Shown here in pieces: positions 25,390 to 35,246 of a stretch of DNA of 64,000 bases. The stretch spans positions 62,001 to 126,000 of the forward strand of contig QNQO01001814.1 of NCBI GenBank assembly GCA_003290165.1. Direction: 5' to 3'. A program made the position numbers and the translations under genes. Source of the DNA: Berberis thunbergii (lineage: Eukaryota > Streptophyta > Magnoliopsida > Ranunculales > Berberidaceae). The notes under the pieces were generated by a model that saw nothing but the letters and a program-made list of their open reading frames with translations, was not told the origin of the DNA and made no database searches. Within the stretch, counting starts at the first letter, position 1. The number at the start of each line of letters is the position of its first letter.

Positions 25390-26220
25390 AGGAATGTTAA
25401 TGGTTTAGGAAGTGGGAGTCTAATCAATGCTCTTATGCCTGGTTATGACGACTCGCCAAAAACCGTTGCCCCCTTCGCGGACAACGATTGCCGAACTCGA
25501 GCAGGTAATACTAGCCAGTGACAACTGACAATGACAGCTTCTGGTCAAAGCCTAGACCTGTAGCTCGCTGTGCACGGGTGTAGATGGTTTGGAAAGTGGA
25601 AACTTAGTCAGTTTTGACTGATGTCGATAATTCGCCACGGGACCACTGCTCTTCTACAGACCATGGTCACCAAATTACCAACCCCCAGACTTGTAGCTCG
25701 CTCCGCGCGGGTGTAAATGGTTTGGAAGGTGTGAGCTTAGTTAGTCTCGAACTGATTTCGATGGCTTGCCACGAGACCACTGCTCTTCTACAGACCATGG
25801 TCGCCAAAAAATCACAAATTTGCAGCTCCATGCGCACGGGTGTAGATTATTTGGAAGGTGGGAGCCTAGTCAATCCCAAACTAATGCCGACGGCTTGCCA
25901 CAAGATTACTGCTCTTCTACAAACCATAGTCGCCAAATCCCCTCGTCCCAAACTTGTAGCCTACTCCACACAGGGTGTAGATGGTTTGGAAGGTAGGAGC
26001 CTAGTCAGTCCCGAACTGATGTCGACTGCTTGCCACGGGGTCATCGCTCTTCAACGGACCATGATCGCAAATTCTCACATCCCAAACCTGTAATCTGCTC
26101 CGCGCGGGTATATATGGTTCAGAAGGTCGGAGCACAGTCAACCCTGACTGATGTCAATGACTAGCCATGCGACCACTGCTCCCATTCAAAACAGCAGTCG
26201 CCGAAACAAATTGCAGTTCA
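25390..26220. repeat. Tandem array of ~130-bp units in element B
   Basis: Units align on TTGCCACGGGACCACTGCTC (near 25632, 25767, 25897, 26031, 26163) and on GGTGTAGATGGTTTGGAAGG. The array is the reverse-complement counterpart of 9500-10275 in element A. Confidence 0.85.
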
Positions 26221-26758
26221 AAGAGCGTTTTCACTCTCACACAGACTGACATTCTATTATCAACAATGGCCACTTAAGCTGACATAAAAATCAATCCGTT
26301 GACACGCAAATGAATGCTACATGGAATGTTAGCCTGAGCTTACGAAACCTGACTCGGGACAAACACTCTAGCTCAAAGACAACACATGTGCTCGGCTACC
26401 ACAGTTCACTCATGCCAAAAGCCACAACCCATAGTCAAATATGCAACTTAAGTTGCTAATGGCTTACCTCGAAGATGAGCCACAGCCTGGGTAGTGTAGC
26501 CCACTGCCAAACCATCCGTGGAACACCCACTATTGGATGTAACCAAACGATAACGACTTTAAGACCTCACAAAAGAACATGTCAGAATCATTCGTGACGT
26601 AAATGGTCAAACTCTCAACAGCAGATAGATCACTCAGCTTCCTGGTAACCAAACCAGACCCGTGTCGAATTAAAACGACAAGGCAAAATGAAAAGCGTGC
26701 GATAGGGAGACCAAACATAATGCGGGTACAAGGCATACTCAAAATAAACCTGTTTTCA

Positions 26759-28950
26759 TTAATAGTTGAAACAAAAAAGTACAAGGGTACAAAGTCTACT
26801 CCTCATCAGAAGAGGGTACGATGCGGGAAAACTAAGCTTAACAGGGGAATGAACAGGATTTGCGTCCGTATGCGCCTCAATCTGAGTGTCATGATCCAGA
26901 TCGACCTCTTCTTCTAATGACACAGAGACCACTTTGAAGTCTGAGTAAGACATCTTCCTATAATACACAAGGTCCCATTCCGGGTGCTCTTCCTTCATCA
27001 GCGCCAACAACTCTAATCTCCCATGCATGACCCAACAAAATTCACACTTGCCCTGTGCCTTGAGAAGCTCTTCATCGCGCGCCTTCGCTTCAACAAGTTC
27101 ACGCTCCAACAACTCTAGTTTGCCAATCAGAGCATCAACCTGAGACTGCTCCGTAACCATGCTACTTTTAACTACGTTGAGCTCATGTTACCCCAGAACA
27201 AGCTGGTCTTCAGTTTTTCTTGCTACCCGAGCATTGAATTCCACATCGACTTCTAACTGCTGTCTTTGGGCAACCCATTGAGCCTCCTTCATGGCGTTTT
27301 CCTCAGCAAAAGATTGGAACTCCGAGCGCATCTTAGCCGCAACTTCATGCGCAACCTCCAGATCAGGGCAATTTAGATCCAACTCTTGCTTGAATCTGTC
27401 TCTCGTGAATACCGCCTCTGCCATATCAGACTCAAGGGCTTCCAGACGAACCCTCTGAGTCTCAGCGACAACAGATGATTGTTCCAGCATTCTCTCCTCG
27501 ATCTGCTTCCTTACTAGCTTAATTTAAAAAAGTGCATCATAATACAACTTCTGCATAGCCGAGAAGACACGCTCCATGGTGTATACCCTCTCATGAGAGG
27601 CCTCAATTTTTGTCCCAGCGATGGCCACTGGCTCAAACAAGACATCCCCACCATAAGGTGCTTCAAACCCTTATCCATACGCCCTTCCAACGTATCCTCA
27701 TTGGGTTCATTAGCCAGTTGTAGTGCCTGTTTATGTGCTTCAGCCTGGGACCACTGTCCGATGACCCACCAGCAGAACAATTGAACCCTGGGACCTCAGG
27801 CGAATCCTCATCAGAACTCTTCAGTAGAACGGTTCTGGATTGGTCACCACCAGTAGAAGCTGCCACAACAACTAGCATTAATTTCTAGCTTTAAGCTTCA
27901 ACCTACTAGGTACTTAGATTCGACAAATCTTCAACCCCTGTTAATCGCAAGAAGTCCTTCTCCCAGTCAGATACTTTGACTTCCGCCCTGACAAGTTGAT
28001 TAGGTTCACCCTCCTCCCTTACTGGAGCAAACCGTTTGGGAGCCGGCTTAGTCCTAGCGCAAGACCTTTTTGAACTTACAAAGGAGGCGGGCATCTCACA
28101 AGGTCCCCCTGTGTTAGACAAAGTAGGAGCCTTAACTTTGGAAGCCTTTCTCTGTTTGAAAGATGCTCCACCTTCAGACTTAACCTTTGGCGTTCGATAA
28201 AGTGAAGCCACGTGCCAATTGACCCACAAACCACTGCAGCTGAAGTTAGTAGGACATATAACATTCTCCATACGCATCTTTGGCACGTCGCGAAATGCCT
28301 TCATACTCTCTTTCTCCTCTGGAGAAAGAGTAGTAGTAGGGAACCTCCCTATAAATAAACACGCGCATGATCAGCTTACAATTGACACAAAAAATCAAAG
28401 GGTGAAGCTAGACTTACGAAGTGGCTTAAACTCCCGCTCTAGCAGACGACCCTTGAACTTGAAGTATTTCGAATTCGAAGGAGCCAATAAGTAGTATTTT
28501 TGCCAAAACTTGAAGTCACCCGACAACTTATCGAAGCAAGTCGACGACGTCATATTACAAACGACGTGATCATTTAGCTGAGGAGAAATCAACAACTGGA
28601 TCACCTGCGGAGTCACGCGGACGCCAGCTTCCTCCACTCTAATCAAAATAAAAAGGATGAATCTGTGCCCAATTGGGTAAGAGAGATTCCAAGGAAATTC
28701 AGAAGCCCCTAATCTCATCAAGATTAGGAAAACAAACTTTAGCTTGAAGTATTCCGCGGTGCAAATAGACGAACCATTCAGGAGGAAATATCGGCGTCTG
28801 ATCATCATTTAGAACATAGAAAGGCATGTCCTCTGGGACCCTAAACGTTCGTCAAATTTCAGCAAGGCCCAACTAGAAAATCGACTTATCTTCAAAGAAC
28901 TGAAGGCCCTTGGCTAGAAGCACATCATCAAGATGGCTTTGACGAGCCAT
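26759..28950 (-). pseudogene. Antisense gene of element B: gypsy-type transposon domain plus coiled coil
   Basis: It begins at ATG 28950 (minus) and runs against the retrotransposon. The N-terminal block includes GVRVTPQVIQLLISPQLN and FKFWQKYYLLAPSNSKYF, as in element A. A predicted intron (28349-28417, 69 bp, GTAAGT...TAG) lies at exactly the same codon as in element A and joins FKPL to RRFPTTTLSPEEKESMKAF. A charged linker (27906-28300) is followed by a coiled coil (27188-27490) and a C-terminal domain with HGRLELLALMKEEHPEWDL and YRKMSY (about 26930-27060). Stops, for example near 28885, and a late frameshift mark decay. The product may be a transposon-encoded coiled-coil protein. Its role is unknown. 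Confidence 0.75.
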
Positions 28951-29196
28951 GGAAAAGGAAAACAAGTTTTCAATCAAAAGATGAACAGAGCAAAATCTCT
29001 TAAAAGCAAATAAATGGAAGAGTCAACTTTCGTAAAAATGGAAGATCTAAATAGGGATTGGTTTTCTACCTCTTTTCTACTGAACCGACGCACACATAAT
29101 GAAGCGTGCGACTCAAGCAACGATTCAGACTCGATCATCATGAGTGGTGTATCTTTTCAAAAAGTGACTTAGTGAACCAATGCGATGAACAACTAA

Positions 29197-29211
29197 CTTG
29201 AGGGGAGCAGC
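29197..29211 (+). other. Element B polypurine tract
   Basis: TTGAGGGGAGCAGC directly precedes the 3' LTR, the position of the plus-strand primer. Element C has the similar ATGAGGGGCATTTG. Confidence 0.65.
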
Positions 29212-29888
29212 TGATGATACACCAAGGGTCTCTTTTCAACATCGTACATATGTCATGATGATATTGAGAAATAATAGGCCCAAGCGTCAACCCAATACTG
29301 ATCCGGTCTAAGCGGTTCCAAGCTTGCACAATGTAGTACGCTAGACGAACCCAAATCATTATAGTCCACTAAGCCTACGCGTCTCACAACTATCCTCAAT
29401 ACCCGTAAGTCCTGCTAAGGCAAGTATCTCGAGGATCAACTTCTGACAGACAAGACAACATCATTATGCTTCCAACTAGGAAGCAAATACCAGAATATAC
29501 GTCGCACAAGGAAATTTCCATCTGTGGACCACTATCTTATTGAGAACTATCTCCTGCGTATCTAGGAACACAAGTCTAACAGGGGAACTTCCCTTCACAA
29601 CACAACTCCTAATTAGAGAAGAATATCCATGAAGATCTTCTTCTCTAAACTACGCCACCTATGGCCTAGTCGAATCATGACTCCAACACTATAAATAAGA
29701 CATGAGGTTGGTAAGCTAAGGTACGCTATAAATTCCATGTTTACAACTTTACACCTTCCTCAGATTCTTGTCTGACTTTAGCATCAGAGTGTCGTCGACC
29801 ACCACAACGGTGGTCCGTGGCTCACGTGCGTTCCTTTTGCAGGTTAGCAGGTCAAGGTCAAAGAAGGGAGCGAAAATTGACTGCATTA
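29212..29888 (+). repeat. Element B 3' LTR (677 bp)
   Basis: It starts TGATGATACACC, ends GACTGCATTA (CA mutated to TA), and is followed by the target duplication GAATG. Confidence 0.9.
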
Positions 29889-29893
29889 GAATG

Positions 29894-31080
29894 TAAAAAC
29901 TCATACTCGATCAAAGCTTGGATCTTAGGTGATTTTTCATCGTCTATGACAAAGGGGCAAATTATATCAACCAAATTTATCACTAATATTTTCTCAAAAC
30001 CTAATAAAGTTACTCAATTTAAGGACGTTTCCGATTGCCTGATGAAGATCAAAGAAAACAAACATCAATAGGAAGGTAAAACATCAAAGTAGAACAAATA
30101 ATTACAAACCCTAAAAGGCTTTTATTTGATCAAATTGTGTCATCAAAAAAACCCTAAAACGCACAATCTAAGAGAATGAACTCGTCATGGAAGAGTTCTT
30201 AATGCATTCAACATTGAAGAATTAAAAACCTAATCACGAAAATGAAGAAAGAACGTAGAGAATTTATTGGTGGATGTTGTTTCACTACTCAATTTGAAGT
30301 GCCCGTGCTCACTTTGAAGACTTGGATTTCTGAAAACCCTAGTGTTTGCGCATGGATGAATGGACACACTGAGAGAACTAATAGAGGATGAGGGGGTTAG
30401 GTTAGACAAGTTAAAAGGAAAGAAATGCGAATGAGGAATATGCAAAGGTGGGAGATGCAGATGAGGGAAACGACGAAAAACTTCTGTCGACCGTTTCAAA
30501 ATAGTTTTTCTGGTAGGTGGTGGTGAGAAGAATAAAATGTGGGTGTAGTTAGAAGTTTTCCTCTTTTTTCCCTATGAGACTTGTAGACATTTCTCTTGCG
30601 TTATTTTGTCATATTATTTCCGCTTGTTGATGGGATGTGTTTGATAACTATGCTCATCTGTAATATCAGCAATCTCGAGCCACATCCTTTACCGATTGGA
30701 TCGATGTGAATCACAGTGCAATGAATCCGAGTTCACCAAGAACCCTCCACTCATTCCACCATTCCACCATCGAGCATGCTGGATTACCTTTCCTATGGGC
30801 AATGGCTTTGTTACATCCATATGCTCGCCACATGTAGTTCATATGTAATGTGTGATGCCTACTATTTGGGGCTACCAAAATACCCTTGAAGTAGTGTTGA
30901 TGTCGCACGTAGATTAAGATGATAAGTGGCAATTTGATTTAGGGAAAAATGATAAATATATTGATATGCTTGGATGAATCTCAAGTCATGAAATCTGACT
31001 TACCATAGTGGAACCCCAACCTTACTCTCCACACTCTACCCCCTAACTTGGTTGGTTGGGTAAGAGGTGTAGAGGAGCAA
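29894..31080. other. Intergenic region upstream of the LAZ1 homologue
   Basis: No gene was recognised. A minus-strand frame at 30230-30499 is rich in Ser, Pro and His and has no identifiable domain. Confidence 0.45.
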
Positions 31081-31084
31081 TGCT

Positions 31085-31158
31085 ACGGTGCCTGGTGCTA
31101 TCAGGCACCGTAGATCTGCATTGAGATAGGAGTTGTCTCTTATCTCAATGCAGATCTA
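31085..31158. repeat. Compound foldback (two hairpins) upstream of the LAZ1 homologue
   Basis: One hairpin pairs ACGGTGCCTG (31085-31094) with CAGGCACCGT (31102-31111). A second pairs TAGATCTGCATTGAGATA (31111-31128) with its exact reverse complement at 31141-31158 around a 12-base loop. Related GGTGCCTRGT sequence continues to about 31190. It looks like a small foldback element or MITE; small-RNA production is possible but not shown. Confidence 0.8.
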
Positions 31159-31479
31159 TGGTGCCTAGTTTGCACCAGGCACAACACCAGGCATAAGGCC
31201 GGTGCACTTAGAAAAAGCCTGGTGTAGAGACAAAAAATTGGAGTGATGCGGATTGGTTTGGTGAAACAACATTTTTTTGTGTTGGTGCTCTTATCCTTGT
31301 AGGTGGTGGGTAGTAACTTATGTGTGGGGGAAGGTTGGTTAGACGCAAGAGGAGAAGAGAAGAGAAGAGACGTGGTGGTGGGTTTGCATATGCGAATGCG
31401 ACGCGTTCCCCAAAATCTTCGTTCTTTGGGTCATCGATGAAGACTCGCTTTCCTTGAGACTGAAGACACACTGAACGTC

Positions 31480-31652
31480 TTCTTCAATTTATGGCTTGAT
31501 ATTGGTGAGGTGGTAAACCCAACCCACGCGAAATGGAATCGGATTGCTGAAAGAGAAAGGGTAGGGCTTTCTTTCCTACTTTCTTAACCGCCGAGGCAAA
31601 AAGGGTCCCCCATTCGCTCGCTCGCTTTTGAAAAATTTGGAAAAACAACAGG
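31480..31652 (+). promoter_or_regulatory. Probable 5' untranslated exon and promoter-proximal region of the LAZ1 homologue
   Basis: A CT-rich, GC-elevated segment ends in ACAACAG followed by the consensus donor GTATGT (31653), then a (CT)n tract, a common arrangement for a first non-coding exon and intron in plants. A possible acceptor lies at 35014-35015, 232 bases before the start codon. The transcription start is not defined. Confidence 0.45.
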
Positions 31653-32449
31653 TATGTATGTATTTCTGTCTCTCTCTCTCTCTCTCTCTATCTGTCCGTT
31701 CTCTTCGTCTCTAAACCTTATTTAATTTTTGTTTATCCATATTTCTTTCTCTTCATTTAAATCTCAAATTCCTCCTTAATAAAAATCCCTCCAGGGTTGG
31801 GTTGGGTTGTTGAATCTGAAATCTGCAAGTTTGTTTGTTTTGCTAGGGTACGGTTTTATCCTTGCATCGCATGCATGTGGATTTCAACTTACTTCAATCT
31901 ACCATACTTAATGAAAACTCATCAGTTTCAAAAACTTATTTTCTTGCCCATAAATTCGAGAATACTGGTTTTACATGCAATTTATTTTTTATATATATTT
32001 TTTCATAAAAATTGACAAGTTAGGAACAATTATTTTCGTGCAGTTTAAATTATTTGAAACACAGTGAATTAAGGCAAAATAGGAAACTAAATTAAGCACA
32101 CTGGGTTATGCCGAACCACAATATTAGTGTACCAATTAGTTGAATTTTACTTTGTGATAAGTTGAAAAGTCCAAGAGAATTCGACATTCTTGGATTTATT
32201 TCAAAGACCAGGTGTTTATGTAAGAAAAATAGATTCCCATAATTCTTTGCTAAATCACCTATCTATGTGTATTTCCTGTTTTGTACCAATTATCATTACT
32301 ACCATATTTTGGTGATCCAACCATTGCAGTGTTGATCTTGTGATTGATACCCTTTTATTTGTGTCTCTCTATCCTGATGCAATTATTAGAATAATGTTTT
32401 CTAATGGTATAAATTATGGCTTAATTTGATTGGAATAGATATGATATGG

Positions 32450-34681
32450 TTTTCAAAATTCTTCTTTCTTAAATCCATCTTTCAACGTTAATCCCTAAAA
32501 ATAAAGCAGAATGTGCCATGTGAGAATTTAGACCTATAAGTCTTGTTAGTGACATGTATAAAATTATTGCCACGGCAATGGCTAGGAGGTTGAAATTGTG
32601 CTTAGATTCTATTATCAGAACTGTGAAGGATAGACAAATCCTTGATGGGTAAGGAGCAAAGGTGGAAAGTGAGTTGGTGGATTCGAGACTGAGAAGTGGA
32701 ATACCAAGGTTGGTTTGTAAGATATATTTCAAAAAGACTTGTGATCACGTTGATTGGGATTTTCTTTTTTTGGTGCATGCGGAAGATGGGATTCGAGGAA
32801 AGGGATAAATTTTATGTCGATGGTTCACTTTTTGTTGTTGATTTGTGGCTCTTCAGTTGTTTTTTTTTTAATTAATTGAGAGGTTTCGTCTAGATGATGC
32901 TATGCTCTCATTTTTTTTTGTAGTAGAGCTTTGGACACAGATGCTTTTAGGTTTGCAGGCTTCCAGCACAAGTTCGATAGTGAGGTTTGCTAATGACACT
33001 TTATTTTTTTGAATGATGATGTTGCCCAGGTGGAGAGTTTGAAATGTATCTTGCTGATTTTTCAAGTATGTTTGAGACTACAAAAGATTCTAAAAAATTG
33101 TGGTGTATGGTATTGGTGAAGAACCTAATAGTGGGCTACGCCCTGGTGTGTTGGGGTGTCAGGTAGGCACTTGAACAATTATCTACTTGGGAGTTGGGAC
33201 TCCCCCTCGGTATCAAGAATAGGAATAAGCATGGATGATTGAAAAGAGACATGCTATTGGAATACCAAGTTACTTTCGAAAGGTCGTATGTTGCTTCACA
33301 TCAGGAGTGCGGAGTGCAGAGTGCAGTGGCTAATATGCATATTACTACATGTCCTTCTTTCACATTCTTGAGTTGAGTTTGTGAAATGATAATAAGAAAC
33401 TTCTCATGGTGTGATGGGGAGGAGCATAAAGGGCTTCATTGGTTTGTATGCCGAATGACTTAGGTAGTTCAAATATTAATCCTCCGCAATTGAAGAATAA
33501 GGCGGCATGCTTATGGAAAACTTTCATTAAAGCAATGTAAGTGGCTCGTAAGGTGGACAAGGGCCTCATATAGTACTAGTACTTGGAGGATTATTTCAAA
33601 TTATAAGAATGACTTCATGTGAGATAGTATTGAAGTGGTGCTAGGTAGAGGTGACAAAAGTTTTTGCAGGTTGTATGGGTGGGTCATGTTAGATTCAAAG
33701 TCATATCTCCTAGATGTTTTGCTCTATGTGGCTAAGGTGGCAAATATGGGAGCATAGGATTATCATTTTCGGAGGTCATCGTAGGACAACCGTTTCAAGT
33801 GGTTGAAGTGGATGAATTTGCGGGTCTTTCAGATGCAGTGGGTACGAGATACCATTTCTTTGGGGGTAGAACGCGATAGGTGGGTGTTGAAAAATGACAA
33901 GAAAAAAGTTTTTTTTAGTTGGACGTTGGTGTATGTGTGTTTATTTTCTTTTCGAGATTGGCAATGGAGCATGTGCCTGAAGGTACATTATACATATTAT
34001 AATTTCCCAATGGCTAGACTGGCTTCTTTTAGGGTTTCTTTCTTCATGTGGATGGTGGGACGGTAAGGAACAAGCTACCTTCTAAGTTAGGTCTGACACA
34101 TAATGGAGAGTGAGGTGGGGTGCAGTTTGTGTGGGACCTGTGGGTTAGAATTGGAGAATATTGTTTGCATTCTTCTTCATTGCCAATGCTCAATAGGGTG
34201 GAGATGCATTTCATTGGAATGTTTAAGTTGAGTTGCATAGTACCTGCTTTGATCGATGCACTACCTGGAAGTTGGAAGACGGTGGCTCATCTTTCGTTAG
34301 AAGGAAAGGCTTGATGGAAAATTTTTCCTTTTGCTATTTCTGGAATAGTGTGGATTCTTGTGGAGGGAACGGAATAGTCACATTTTTTATGACAAAGCTT
34401 CAGAGATTGATGTGGTGATCATGGAAGTGCGTAGTACTCTTTGGGTTTGGGGGTACCATCTTCCTTATTTTTTCATGGGATTGTTTTCCCTAACTTGCAT
34501 GCAAACTATGGAGGTGCTTAATGCTCTTTGGGTTTGGGTTTCCCATCGTCCTTTCAAGGGATTGTTTTTCGAAAACTTATTTTGTAACTAGGGCATTCTT
34601 TAGATGGGACCTTAATGCTTTTAAGGTCAACATTATGTAATAGTGACTCTTGAATCATCAATAAAATTTTACCTTAAAAAA
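32450..34681 (+). mobile_element. 5'-truncated L1-type LINE in the LAZ1 leader intron
   Basis: It is flanked by a 9-bp direct repeat ATGATATGG (32441-32449 and 34682-34690) and ends in an A-run after AATAAAATTTTACC. Translation fragments show LINE reverse transcriptase (EFRPISLVSDMYKIIATAMA, then VKDRQILDG and CDHVDWDF) with many stops. Same orientation as the gene. It starts within the reverse transcriptase, as expected for incomplete target-primed reverse transcription. Confidence 0.85.
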
Positions 34682-35085
34682 ATGATATGGACTGGTTTCC
34701 AGTCTGGTCCATGACAATGTTACCATTTAATGATGTGGTGTTTGTATCATCTTTTTAAAAAAAAAAAATTTTAACGCCAGTTAATGTAATTTTTTTTCAC
34801 GGTCACACATTGAAAGTCCCTGTTCGATGCAGTAATGTTGTTCATTTTCTGACATAATTGAGTTTTTCTATCTACACTTGGTTGCTGGAGCAAGCAACAA
34901 TCTGTGCTGTTAGTGTTGGCTGTTGCATCTTGCCAGTGTGCTGTGTGGAGCTTGTCCTTGGTGAAGTCCCCAAGTACCTTGTATGATTTCTCTTGGTTAA
35001 ATACCATATTACAGGTGCAGAAGATCATTGGGCTGCAGCATCGAGCTCTTGACAGGAAGTTACACAGTCAAGTTAAACTGAAGAC

Positions 35086-35145
35086 TATGCGCGCTTAATG
35101 TTTGATCAGGATTTGAAAGTTATATTAGGCTTCTACTCACTGTAG
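35086..35145 (+). promoter_or_regulatory. Two back-to-back upstream ORFs in the LAZ1 5' leader
   Basis: A 3-codon uORF (ATG CGC GCT TAA, 35086-35097) is followed with no gap by a 15-codon uORF (35098-35145, stop TAG). Both lie 100-160 bases before the main start at 35247. If this stretch is in the mRNA they could lower translation of the main frame. Confidence 0.45.
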
Positions 35146-35246
35146 GGTTCATCTTTGGTGTGCTCGTAGTTGAAATCTAGCAGTGAAGAATTCCAAAAGA
35201 TCTGCATTTGCGTTCACGTTTATAGTAACAATTGCAATCCAGATTA

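Larger units (their letters stand above)
19647..29888 (+). mobile_element. Gypsy-type LTR retrotransposon B (non-autonomous, 10.2 kb)
   Basis: It is flanked by the perfect 5-bp target duplication GAATG (19642-19646 and 29889-29893). Its parts are two full LTRs (19647-20325, 29212-29888), a PBS-like site, gag and protease relics on the plus strand, a ~130-bp tandem array, an opposite-strand spliced-type gene, and a polypurine tract. No reverse transcriptase or integrase signature was recognised between protease and 3' LTR. A hAT-like element (20516-21661) is nested between the PBS and gag. The LTRs differ at many positions, mostly transitions, so the insertion is not recent. Element A is a second copy in the opposite orientation. 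Confidence 0.92.
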
